Positions 1 through 7,873 of a stretch of 14,486 nucleotides of DNA are shown piece by piece. The first letter of the stretch is position 1. The number at the start of each line of letters is the position of its first letter. The notes beneath the pieces were generated by a model. The model was not told the origin of the DNA. It searched no databases and saw only the letters and a program-made list of their open reading frames with translations. The stretch is from Lysobacterales bacterium. GTDB taxonomy: Bacteria > Pseudomonadota > Gammaproteobacteria > Xanthomonadales > Marinicellaceae. The DNA lies in contig JALSIL010000370.1 of the NCBI GenBank assembly GCA_026990095.1, positions 1 through 14,486 on the forward strand, given 5' to 3'. The position numbers and the translations under genes are program-made.

Positions 1-2
1 CT

Positions 3-749
3 TTCTATCTTATCTTTATCACGCAAAAGCACAGCACAAATAAGAGCGGTTTTTACTATTTTACCTCCATTGGTTTTTCTTTTATTTATTATGGTCTTTT
101 TGTTATTACACTTGATACTATTTTTGTATATCCTAAAGAGGTTATCAATATTTCCAGTAAGTTGTTATTTGTATGTGGTTATAGTCTGCTAGCAATAGGT
201 GTAACGAAATGGATTCGGTACAATGAAAATAGACAAGACGAATTAAGCTACCAAGCCAATACAGATGAATTGACGGGGATACTTAATCGAAGGTCATTTA
301 CAAAATACATAGAACATGCGTTTAAAAATGCGAAAATTCATTCAGAGCCTTTTTCTCTCATCATTATTGATATTGACTTTTTTAAAGACATAAATGACAC
401 CTACGGGCACATGGTCGGTGATGAAATCTTAAAAAGTTTATCCCAGTTAATGGAATCGTCTTTTCGTACTACCGATAAAGTTTGTCGTTGGGGAGGGGAA
501 GAATTTGCCATTTTACTGCCCAGTACAAGTATGAATAATGCCTGTAACGTTGCAGAAAAAATAAGAAAAAAAGTTGAAAATTCTTTCCATCAAGTTAAAG
601 AAAAATCAATCAGTTACACCATAAGTTTGGGTGTTTCTGAATCATTGGCTATAGATGAAACGATTGATAAAATTATTAACCGTGCCGATAAGGCGTTGTA
701 TAAAGCCAAGGATAGTGGTCGAAATTGTGTAAAGGCAATTCGCACCTAA
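3..749 (+). CDS. Membrane-anchored diguanylate cyclase (GGDEF), 5' end outside window
   Basis: This protein probably makes cyclic di-GMP from two GTP at the inner membrane. The frame is open from base 3 to the stop at 747-749, so the true start lies before the window; an in-frame TTG at 162 is not a convincing start because it cuts into a membrane segment. The visible part has two hydrophobic stretches, roughly bases 55-145 and 156-220, then a short charged linker and a complete GGDEF domain. The active-site loop is GGEEF (bases 492-506), preceded by Arg-Trp. An RxxD motif (RTTD) sits five residues upstream and matches the product-binding inhibitory I-site. The metal/GTP-binding region IIIDIDFFKDIND and the DELTGILNRR start of the domain are intact, so the enzyme looks active and feedback-inhibited. 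Its input signal cannot be judged because the N-terminal sensor part is missing. Family call is secure; the specific role is unknown. Confidence 0.93.
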   Translation, partial: FYLIFITQKHSTNKSGFYYFTSIGFSFIYYGLFVITLDTIFVYPKEVINISSKLLFVCGYSLLAIGVTKWIRYNENRQDELSYQANTDELTGILNRRSFTKYIEHAFKNAKIHSEPFSLIIIDIDFFKDINDTYGHMVGDEILKSLSQLMESSFRTTDKVCRWGGEEFAILLPSTSMNNACNVAEKIRKKVENSFHQVKEKSISYTISLGVSESLAIDETIDKIINRADKALYKAKDSGRNCVKAIRT

Positions 750-764
750 ACTTGCATTGACTTG

Positions 765-824
765 ATTGAGATATGAGCTATTATTTGTTATAATATTATT
801 ATTCCGCAAGGTTAATATCTCAAT
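765..824. repeat. Perfect 10-bp inverted repeat around the gap promoter
   Basis: ATTGAGATAT (765-774) is the exact reverse complement of ATATCTCAAT (815-824), with 40 bases between. The left arm contains the -35 box and the right arm falls in the predicted gap leader, with the -10 box between them. It could be a pair of operator half-sites or a coincidence in AT-rich DNA. A transcript hairpin is less likely, because the left arm lies upstream of the predicted transcription start. Confidence 0.4.
766..794 (+). promoter_or_regulatory. Sigma70-type promoter of gap
   Basis: A -35 box TTGAGA (766-771, five of six consensus bases) is separated by 17 bases from a perfect -10 box TATAAT (789-794). 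The predicted transcription start is near 801, leaving a leader of about 38 bases before the gap ATG at 839. The -35 box lies inside the left arm of a 10-bp inverted repeat. Boxes are seen directly; activity is inferred. Confidence 0.7.
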
Positions 825-838
825 AATAGGTTAATAAA

Positions 839-1846
839 ATGACAATAAATATAGCAATAAATGGTTATGGCCGAATTGGTCGAAATATCGTTCGAGCATT
901 GTATGAATTAAACGCTCAAAATAAATTTAAAATAGTTGCAATCAATGATTTGGCTGATTTAAAAACTTCGGTGCATTTAACGAAGTTTGACACCGTTCAT
1001 GGACACTTTAAAGAAGATGTTGAAATGGCTGAAGGGGGTTTTTCAGTCAATGGTGACTTTATCAAACATTTTTCCATACCTAACCCAAAAGATTTACCGT
1101 GGAAAGAATTAAATATCGATGTTGTCATGGAATGCACGGGTTTATTTCGCAGCAGAAAAGCGGCATCAAAGCATATTGAGGCAGGGGCAAAGAAAGTCAT
1201 TATTTCAGCTCCTGGTAGTGGGCAAATGGATGCCACAATCGTTTATGGAGTTAATGATGATGTACTAACATCAGATTGTCAGATTATTTCTAATGCTTCT
1301 TGTACAACCAATTGTTTAGCTCCTTTGGTAAAACCTTTATACGATTCGATTGGTATAGAAAGTGGCTTAATGACGACTATTCATGCTTACACTAATGATC
1401 AAGTATTGTCCGATACTCCGCATAAAGATTTGCGTCGAGCACGTTCAGCAACAATGAGTCAGATACCCACAAGTACGGGGGCTGCAAAGGCGGTTGGTTT
1501 GGTTCTTCCTGAACTAAATGGCAAGCTTGATGGCTATGCAATGCGCGTACCAACGATTAATGTTTCGGTTGTGGATTTAGTTTTTCAAGCCTCTCGACCT
1601 ACAACCGTTGAAGAGGTCAATGCCATAATGAAAGAGGCATCACTAGGTATGAAAGATGTGCTTGGCTACAATGACGAACCACTAGTTTCAATTGACTTTA
1701 ACCACAATGCAAAGTCATCAACCTTTGATGCGGGACTTACTAATGTCACCAGCGGAACTTTAGTAAAAGTTGTGTCATGGTACGATAATGAGTGGGCATT
1801 TTCCAACAGAATGTTAGATACGGCTCATGTGTTAATGAACTGTTGA
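839..1846 (+). CDS. gap: Glyceraldehyde-3-phosphate dehydrogenase, type I
   Basis: This cytoplasmic tetrameric enzyme oxidises and phosphorylates glyceraldehyde-3-phosphate to 1,3-bisphosphoglycerate with NAD, and works in reverse in gluconeogenesis. At 335 residues it has the usual length. The N-terminal Rossmann fold carries GYGRIGR (residues 9-15) and an Asp at 37 in the position that favours NAD. The active site is SNASCTTNC (151-159) with catalytic Cys155 and partner His182 in IHAYTND. The family's STGAAKAVG (212-220) and WYDNEW (314-319) motifs are present. The ATG is preceded by AGG eight bases upstream, a weak ribosome site, and by a strong-looking promoter. It stands alone, without pgk, fba or epd beside it. 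Erythrose-4-phosphate dehydrogenase is a close paralogue, but the motifs fit GAPDH better. Confidence 0.96.
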   Translation: MTINIAINGYGRIGRNIVRALYELNAQNKFKIVAINDLADLKTSVHLTKFDTVHGHFKEDVEMAEGGFSVNGDFIKHFSIPNPKDLPWKELNIDVVMECTGLFRSRKAASKHIEAGAKKVIISAPGSGQMDATIVYGVNDDVLTSDCQIISNASCTTNCLAPLVKPLYDSIGIESGLMTTIHAYTNDQVLSDTPHKDLRRARSATMSQIPTSTGAAKAVGLVLPELNGKLDGYAMRVPTINVSVVDLVFQASRPTTVEEVNAIMKEASLGMKDVLGYNDEPLVSIDFNHNAKSSTFDAGLTNVTSGTLVKVVSWYDNEWAFSNRMLDTAHVLMNC

Positions 1847-1943
1847 TGTAAACTTGTTGATTTTACATTCATTTTATAAGCGTTGTTGCATGTTAAATGT
1901 TACAACTGTACACTTCTGCATCAAATAATAGCAATAAACATCT

Positions 1944-3818
1944 ATGGCAATACTATCACTAATAAATGTATCACTAGATTTTGGTGCAGAACCTCTTTTA
2001 GATGAAATTAATTTCTCTATTAATAAAGGACAAAAAATTTGTTTGATTGGAAGAAATGGTGAAGGAAAATCATCTTTGATGAAGCTTTTAACAGGGCAAA
2101 TCCCGTTAGAGCATGGAGAAATTCGCCGTCATGGATCAGCTAAAGTAGGAATGATGGAACAAAATGTACCAACAAACAAAAGCAATGATGACATATACAC
2201 CTTGGTCGCTAAGGCACTAGGGAGTGTTGGAGATGACATTATCGCCTACCACCATGCACTTAATAATGACTTAGATACGATTGATAGCATCGGTGAGCGA
2301 ATTACTGCCAGTGACTCATGGATGCAATTAAACACCATAGAGACAGTAATATCGCAGTTAAATTTAGATAAAGACCAAACGTTTAACGACCTCTCGGGCG
2401 GAGTCAAAAGACGCGTGGTTTTAGCAAGAGCCTTGGTACAAGAACCTGATTTATTGCTGTTAGATGAACCGACTAATCATCTGGATATAGAAACAATTAT
2501 TTGGTTAGAAAAATTTGTAAAAAGTTTAAATATTGCGGTGTTGTTTATCACCCATGACAGGGCGTTTCTTAAAAGCATCGCCACAGGTATTTTAGAACTC
2601 GATAGAGGTAAAATACATTATTACGACTGTGATTATGATACGTATTTGATCAGGAAAGACGCTCGTTTAGATGCTGAAGACAGAGAAAACAAGTTGTTTG
2701 ATAAAAATCTAGCAAAGGAAGAAGTCTGGATTAGACAAGGCATCAAGGCCAGACGTACTCGCAATGAAGGACGCGTCAGAGAATTAAAAAAATTACGAAT
2801 TATACGCAGCCAAAGACGTGTGCAAAGTGAATCAGCCCAAGTGCAGATTAATATTGCCGAAAAAACGGGTAAAAAAGTCATTACTGCTGAAAACATTAGT
2901 TTTGGATGGGGGCAAGGGGATGATAAAAAAATCTTGTTCGAAAAATTCTCTGCAAAGATTCGTCGTGGTGATAAAATTGGAATTATTGGTAAAAATGGCG
3001 TAGGAAAAACGACCTTAGTTAATATCTTACTTGGAAAGTTTGAGCCATTAACAGGGACCGTTAAGCACGGAGTAGGACTCGAGGTTGCTTATTTTGACCA
3101 ATTAAAAGGAAATTTGAACTTAGAAGATACGGTTGCCAACAACCTCAATCAGGGAACAGATGAAATCGTAATTAATGGCAAGCCAACTCATGTTATTAGT
3201 TATTTGCAAAAGTTTTTATTTCGTCCTGATAAAATCCGAGCACCTGCCAAGGTCTTGTCTGGAGGCGAACGCTCGCGTTTATTGTTAGCACGCTTATTTG
3301 CACGTCCTGCTAATGTTTTAGTATTAGATGAGCCCACCAATGATTTGGATATGGAAACGCTGGATTTGTTGCAAGAGCAGTTGTATGAATTTCCAGGAAC
3401 GGTGTTGCTTATTAGTCATGACAGGGATTTTATTGATAAAGTGGCAACACAAACCTATGTTTTTGAAGGCAACGCACATATTCAAGAATACGTTGGTGGC
3501 TATCAGGATTATTTAGTCCAACGACCCGATAAAGTTATATCAACTAAAACAAAAAGTAAAAGTGAAACATTTAAAAAAACCAATGAATCAGCTTCTGAAG
3601 TAAGGAAATTAACTTTTAAAGAGCAATATGAACTGGATAACTTGCCAAAAGAAATTGATAAACTGGAAAAACAATTAGAAGAGCTCAATACCCAAATGGC
3701 TCAAGCCGATTTTTACCAAAAAGATGCACACACAATCAAACAAACCACGCAAAAACAACAAAAACTTAGTGGCGAACTCGAACAAAAATTTGCTAGGTGG
3801 GATGAGTTAGAAAAATAA
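1944..3818 (+). CDS. uup: ABC-F family ATPase Uup
   Basis: Uup is a soluble ABC-F ATPase with two nucleotide-binding domains and no membrane part; in E. coli it binds branched DNA, limits precise transposon excision and has links to ribosomes. The 624 residues match the family length. Domain 1 has Walker A GRNGEGKS (36-43), signature LSGG (150-153), Walker B ending in Asp174-Glu175 and His204. A charged linker (about 235-300) separates it from domain 2, with Walker A GKNGVGKT (349-356), LSGGE (438-442), Walker B with Asp462-Glu463 and His492. A basic stretch (530-560) leads into a C-terminal coiled coil (565-620), the DNA-binding feature that separates Uup from EttA and YheS. No Shine-Dalgarno sequence is obvious before the ATG; a weak -35/-10 pair (TTGTTG 1854, TATAAG 1875, 15-base spacing) may drive it separately from gap. 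Annotation is secure at family level. Confidence 0.93.
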   Translation: MAILSLINVSLDFGAEPLLDEINFSINKGQKICLIGRNGEGKSSLMKLLTGQIPLEHGEIRRHGSAKVGMMEQNVPTNKSNDDIYTLVAKALGSVGDDIIAYHHALNNDLDTIDSIGERITASDSWMQLNTIETVISQLNLDKDQTFNDLSGGVKRRVVLARALVQEPDLLLLDEPTNHLDIETIIWLEKFVKSLNIAVLFITHDRAFLKSIATGILELDRGKIHYYDCDYDTYLIRKDARLDAEDRENKLFDKNLAKEEVWIRQGIKARRTRNEGRVRELKKLRIIRSQRRVQSESAQVQINIAEKTGKKVITAENISFGWGQGDDKKILFEKFSAKIRRGDKIGIIGKNGVGKTTLVNILLGKFEPLTGTVKHGVGLEVAYFDQLKGNLNLEDTVANNLNQGTDEIVINGKPTHVISYLQKFLFRPDKIRAPAKVLSGGERSRLLLARLFARPANVLVLDEPTNDLDMETLDLLQEQLYEFPGTVLLISHDRDFIDKVATQTYVFEGNAHIQEYVGGYQDYLVQRPDKVISTKTKSKSETFKKTNESASEVRKLTFKEQYELDNLPKEIDKLEKQLEELNTQMAQADFYQKDAHTIKQTTQKQQKLSGELEQKFARWDELEK

Positions 3819-3830
3819 AGCACAAAAAAA

Positions 3831-3856
3831 AGGTGAGCTATTAAAAAAACTCACCT
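3831..3856 (-). terminator. Intrinsic terminator of the minus-strand sorted-protein gene
   Basis: AGGTGAG (3831-3837) pairs with CTCACCT (3850-3856) around a 12-base loop. Read on the minus strand, the stem is followed by a run of seven or eight T residues (complement of 3824-3831), the classic rho-independent layout, 26 bases after the stop of the 3882-4655 gene. On the + strand the stem is followed by mixed sequence, so it may stop uup transcription only weakly. Confidence 0.82.
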
Positions 3857-3881
3857 CTTGTCTATATAAAAGCTGTTAAAC

Positions 3882-4655
3882 TTATTTTACAAATCGTCTA
3901 CCGAAGAAGCCTAAAGTCAATACCATTAAAGCAAGACCTAACCATGTTAAGCTTGGTACTGGAGTTGGTGGAGCTAATGCTGCATTTGATGCATTTATAG
4001 TCATAACGATATGCATAGTAGGAAATCCAATAGCAGCAGTATCTGTTGGTTCAGTAATTCCACAAGCAGCAGCGGCAATAAAAGAAGGTGCAATTTGCCC
4101 CGCAGTATTTGAACCCATAAAGAATGAATGACCAGCACCTTGTCCATCAGGAGTAAAGACTTCCACAACCAAATCATCAGTTGTTCCATCTATTGTCCCC
4201 GTAACAACAAAGTTTTGAATTACAGCGGATGCATCTGCAACATTTGCGCTTAAGGTGCCAATATTATTTAAATTAGCAAATAATAAAGCATCGGCATTGG
4301 CAATAGAATACAGATTAATGGTTATTGGTTGAGTTCCACCAGTACCGGCTGCTGTTTCGATTCCAATATCAACACTGTCAATATTGATTGAGCCTGTAAC
4401 GCCATGATCACCGTCTAAGTCAAAGCGTCTCATATAAGAGTTGTCTGCATGAAGGCCACCAGCATTACACGATACGGAGTTGGCTGGAGTAATTGTTGCA
4501 GGGTCAATGTTTTGTGTGTAACTGCTCGCAGCAGGGCTATACCCTGTGTTGACAGAACTCAAACCGAGTGAATTAGAGTTGATACTAAAGCTTGCAGCAA
4601 ATGCAACATTGCTGGTTAATATTATGCTTGCAAGAAGTGCTATTTTTTTATTCAT
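3882..4655 (-). CDS. Secreted protein with IPTL-CTERM-like C-terminal sorting signal
   Basis: This 257-residue protein appears to be exported and then processed at its C-terminus. A Sec signal peptide covers residues 1-21 (Lys-rich start, hydrophobic core, AFA before the likely cut). The mature part is rich in Ser, Ala, Thr, Asn and Gly, looks beta-rich, and has only two cysteines (63 and 198), which could form a disulphide. The tail has the three-part layout of exosortase substrates: a short motif PVPSLTWLGL (232-241) after a Pro-rich turn, a hydrophobic segment to about 250, then Arg-Arg at 253-254. It resembles the IPTLxxWG-CTERM tag handled by exosortase H, with Val-Pro-Ser-Leu in place of Ile-Pro-Thr-Leu and the Trp shifted. 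No exosortase gene lies in the window. The ATG follows GGGAA at modest spacing. Function is unknown; secretion and sorting are inferred from the ends. Confidence 0.82.
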   Translation of the reverse strand: MNKKIALLASIILTSNVAFAASFSINSNSLGLSSVNTGYSPAASSYTQNIDPATITPANSVSCNAGGLHADNSYMRRFDLDGDHGVTGSINIDSVDIGIETAAGTGGTQPITINLYSIANADALLFANLNNIGTLSANVADASAVIQNFVVTGTIDGTTDDLVVEVFTPDGQGAGHSFFMGSNTAGQIAPSFIAAAACGITEPTDTAAIGFPTMHIVMTINASNAALAPPTPVPSLTWLGLALMVLTLGFFGRRFVK

Positions 4656-4696
4656 TTTTTATTTCCCATAGTTTAATTTATTAAATCGTTGCCCTA

Positions 4697-4726
4697 ATTA
4701 TAACTTTTTTAACGCCAATTTAACAA
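4697..4726 (-). promoter_or_regulatory. Promoter of the sorted-protein gene
   Basis: On the minus strand, TTGTTA (complement of 4721-4726, four of six consensus bases) is followed after 18 bases by a perfect TATAAT (complement of 4697-4702). Transcription would start near 4690, giving a leader of about 35 bases. It lies in the 152-base divergent region shared with the RND permease gene. Confidence 0.6.
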
Positions 4727-4748
4727 ATTAAATCTAACTTTTTATACC
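4720..4748 (+). promoter_or_regulatory. Possible promoter of the RND-adaptor-glycosylase operon
   Basis: TTAACA (4720-4725) and TATACC (4743-4748) are spaced by 17 bases on the + strand, about 60 bases before the GTG start at 4808. The -35 box overlaps the -35 box of the divergent promoter on the other strand. The -10 match is only four of six, so this is a weak call; TAAAAT at 4758-4763 is an alternative -10. Confidence 0.3.
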
Positions 4749-4807
4749 GATTCAATATAAAATGATACCCAATACTGATAATTAAACCTAGGAATTTATA
4801 ACACACA

Positions 4808-7800
4808 GTGCAACTAACTCAAGCCTCCCTAAAAAATCGCGTAGCCGTTGCGGTAGCTGTATTACTGATAGCCATTTTTGGCTATATCAGTTTAACAAAG
4901 TTACCGATTCAACTCGCTCCCAATGTTGAGCGTCCAGCCATTGGTATTTCAACCAATTGGCGTGGTGCGGCTCCGCAAGAAATTGAGTCTGAAATATTAG
5001 AACCCCAAGAAAAAGTTTTTCAGGGTTTGCCTGGATTAACGCAAATGGCATCCAGTGCCAATTCAGGCTCGGGTAGCATTACCTTGGAGTTTGTCTCTGA
5101 TATGGATATGCAACGAGCATTGGTTGAAGTCATTAATCGCCTCAATCAAGTTCCTGCCTACCCTGTTGATGCCACCGAACCAACGGTTAACCTTGGTGCA
5201 AAACGTTTTGGTGGCAATCCTATTGCTTGGTTTTCTTTTACACCACTGGCTAACAACACAAAAGACATTGCCACTTATCAAGACTTCATCGCGGATAATG
5301 TTGTGCCAAAAATCGAACAAATCAATGGAGTCACTGCGGTTAATGCCTTTGGCGGTCGTCCTTATGAATTGCGAATCACTTTTGATCCATTTAAAGCGGC
5401 AACTTTGGGGCTGGATTTAACCAGTTTTGCAAACCTTAATGGTGCATTTCGAAATGTATCTGCAGGCACAAAAGATGTAGGCAAACGTAAGTACACCATA
5501 CGTTATGAAGGCAAGTATAATCCAGATGATTTAGCAGATATGATTCTTCAATGGCGCGATGGCAAACCAATTTATTTAAGAGATGTGGCGGAAATCAAAT
5601 TGCAAATGATGGATGTTATGGGATCAATCACACAAAGTGGCTCCGCTGCACTGGTGATGAATGTCATCCCAGAGTCTGGTGTAAACGTGTTGGATGTGAT
5701 GACCAAATTAAAAGCGACAATAGCAGAGCTCAAAGATGGGTTGTTAAAAGACAATGGCTTAAACATCGCACAATTGTACGATGAAACCATTTACACTAAA
5801 TCCTCTATTAGCATGGTGCAAAACAACTTGTTATTGGGCATGTTTTTGGCCATTGCGGTTTTATGGTTTTTCCTCAAACGCGCTATTCCTGCATTGATTG
5901 TGGCATTAGCTATTCCAATATGTTTATTGGCATCATTTATTGCTATGGAGATTTTAGGGCGTTCACTGAATATTATTTCCCTAGCTGGTCTTGCCTTTGC
6001 TACGGGAATGGTGCTTGATGCGGCTATTGTGGTGTTAGAAAACATTGTCCGTCAACGCGAAAAAGGATTAAAAGCCACAGCAGCATCTTTAATTGGTACA
6101 ACGCAAGTCTGGGCTGCATTGCTTGCATCTACGGCAACAACGGTGGCAATTTTCTTGCCCATTATTTTCTTAAAAGACGAATCAGGGCAGTTGTTTGCTG
6201 ATTTAGCCGTTACGATATCGGTTTCAATTATCGTTTCTCTACTGGTAGCCGTTACCGTATTGCCAGCGGCAGCATCCAAATGGATTAAAGAGGATAACTT
6301 TGATGATGTGCATTATCATTGGTGGCAAAGTGTTGCGAACTTTATCTCAAAAATAACCAACACTCGCTCTAAACAAATCAGTTGGATTTTAGCTTTGACC
6401 TTAATCCCAACGGTTGTTGCTTACAGCATCATTCCTCCAGCAGATTATTTACCATCAGGAAAACGCAACCAAAGTTTTGGCTTTTTATTGCCACAACCAG
6501 GTTTGTCGGTTAAATCAGCCCAAGAAGATTTGGTTAATGTCATAAAAGAACGCATGCAACCTTATGTTGATGGCACAAAACAGCCAAAGGTCAAAAATTA
6601 TTTCTTAGGTCTTTTTGGTCAAGGAGCTTTTTTAGGCGTGCGTGCTGAAAATACCGATGAAGTTGATGAATTACTCAAGATTGTTAACAGCCAAATATTA
6701 CAAAATTTACCCGATACCTTTGGTTTTGCCCGACGAGCATCAATCTTTAGAGGCATTGGAGGCGCCCGTCAGATTAATGTCGATTTACAGGGTGGAGATT
6801 ATGAAAAACTGTTGGATGTGGGAAAAGCGGCTTTTGGTAAGATTAGCCAATTGATACCCAAAGCACAAATTAGACCTTCTCCATCATTAGAATACGGGCA
6901 ACCCGAGTTGCAACTCAAACCCAATGACCGTGCCTTAGCACAAGCGGGTTGGACACGAGCAGATTTATCTGGCATTGTGCGTTCTTTAGGTAATGGTAAC
7001 TTTGTTGGTGAATATTTTAATGGCACTCGCCGATACAATGTGATTCTGCGTAATGATAAGTGGTTAACACCAGAAGAGTTTGCCAATGTGCCACTTTATA
7101 CAGCCAGTGGAGAAATACTTGCCTTGGGTGATTTAGCAACAATCAAACGGACAGCTGGACCAAGTCAAATTCAACGCTTGGAGCGACTGCGCACATTGAC
7201 TTTACAAGTGACCTTGCCCGATGATGTCGCATTAGAGCAGGGCATGAATATTTTGCAGCAAGAGCTAACGCCAATGCTTAAAGAAATGATGCCAGAAAAC
7301 AGTCTGATAAATTACCGTGGGACAGCCGAGTCCTTAACCATTGCCCTAAAAAGTTTAACGCAATCCTTTTTATTAGCGATTGTTATCCTCTATTTGTTAA
7401 TTTCAGCCATGTTTCAATCCTTTAAAGACTCACTATTGGTAATAGCCACCATACCAATGGCAACGGTTGGTGGTGTGGTAGCCATACGAATTATGGACTT
7501 GGCTGTTGGGCAACAAATGGATTTGTTGACCATGATTGGCTTTATAATATTGTTGGGTCTAGTGGTAAATAACGCCATTTTACTTGTTGATAGAGCACGC
7601 ATGGCAGTCAAAGATGGTATGGCAATAGCTGATGCGGTTAAAAATGCGGTATTGTTACGCATTAGACCTATCTTAATGAGTACGATGACTAGCATATTTG
7701 GCATGTTACCGTTATTGTTGATACCTGGATCGGGAACAGAATTGTACCGAGGGTTGGCAGGTGTAATAGTGGGTGGTATGCTTTTATCCACTGTCTTTAC

Positions 7801-7873
7801 GCTTATTTTATTACCGAGTCTTTTGAAACTATTTTCAACAGAACAAAATTTAATGAGAAAAATCGATGCATAA
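4808..7873 (+). CDS. RND-family efflux permease (HAE1/AcrB-like)
   Basis: This is the inner-membrane, proton-driven pump of a tripartite exporter that moves small molecules from periplasm or membrane through an outer-membrane channel. Its 1021 residues match the family. TM1 is near 12-30, followed by KLPIQLAPNVERP; the first periplasmic loop runs to about 335, TM2-6 span about 336-490, TM7 is near 524-542, the second loop runs to about 848, and TM8-12 fill 849-1009. In TM4, Asp404 matches AcrB Asp407, but the position of Asp408 is Ala405; in TM10, the position of AcrB Lys940 is Asn921. The proton relay is therefore not AcrB-like. GTG at 4808 is the first possible start after an in-frame stop at 4799-4801 and keeps the normal N-terminus; AGGA at 4790-4793 is a rather distant ribosome site. 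The adaptor gene overlaps its end by 8 bases. Substrate is unknown. Confidence 0.93.
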   Translation: MQLTQASLKNRVAVAVAVLLIAIFGYISLTKLPIQLAPNVERPAIGISTNWRGAAPQEIESEILEPQEKVFQGLPGLTQMASSANSGSGSITLEFVSDMDMQRALVEVINRLNQVPAYPVDATEPTVNLGAKRFGGNPIAWFSFTPLANNTKDIATYQDFIADNVVPKIEQINGVTAVNAFGGRPYELRITFDPFKAATLGLDLTSFANLNGAFRNVSAGTKDVGKRKYTIRYEGKYNPDDLADMILQWRDGKPIYLRDVAEIKLQMMDVMGSITQSGSAALVMNVIPESGVNVLDVMTKLKATIAELKDGLLKDNGLNIAQLYDETIYTKSSISMVQNNLLLGMFLAIAVLWFFLKRAIPALIVALAIPICLLASFIAMEILGRSLNIISLAGLAFATGMVLDAAIVVLENIVRQREKGLKATAASLIGTTQVWAALLASTATTVAIFLPIIFLKDESGQLFADLAVTISVSIIVSLLVAVTVLPAAASKWIKEDNFDDVHYHWWQSVANFISKITNTRSKQISWILALTLIPTVVAYSIIPPADYLPSGKRNQSFGFLLPQPGLSVKSAQEDLVNVIKERMQPYVDGTKQPKVKNYFLGLFGQGAFLGVRAENTDEVDELLKIVNSQILQNLPDTFGFARRASIFRGIGGARQINVDLQGGDYEKLLDVGKAAFGKISQLIPKAQIRPSPSLEYGQPELQLKPNDRALAQAGWTRADLSGIVRSLGNGNFVGEYFNGTRRYNVILRNDKWLTPEEFANVPLYTASGEILALGDLATIKRTAGPSQIQRLERLRTLTLQVTLPDDVALEQGMNILQQELTPMLKEMMPENSLINYRGTAESLTIALKSLTQSFLLAIVILYLLISAMFQSFKDSLLVIATIPMATVGGVVAIRIMDLAVGQQMDLLTMIGFIILLGLVVNNAILLVDRARMAVKDGMAIADAVKNAVLLRIRPILMSTMTSIFGMLPLLLIPGSGTELYRGLAGVIVGGMLLSTVFTLILLPSLLKLFSTEQNLMRKIDA

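Noticed and set aside
162..164. TTG at 162 as the start of the diguanylate cyclase.
   Set aside because: The frame stays open to base 3 and encodes further hydrophobic segments, so the TTG is internal and the gene begins outside the window.
1847..1868. TGTAAA / TTTACA pair after gap as a terminator.
   Set aside because: Six pairs, mostly A-T, with no following T tract; too weak to call.
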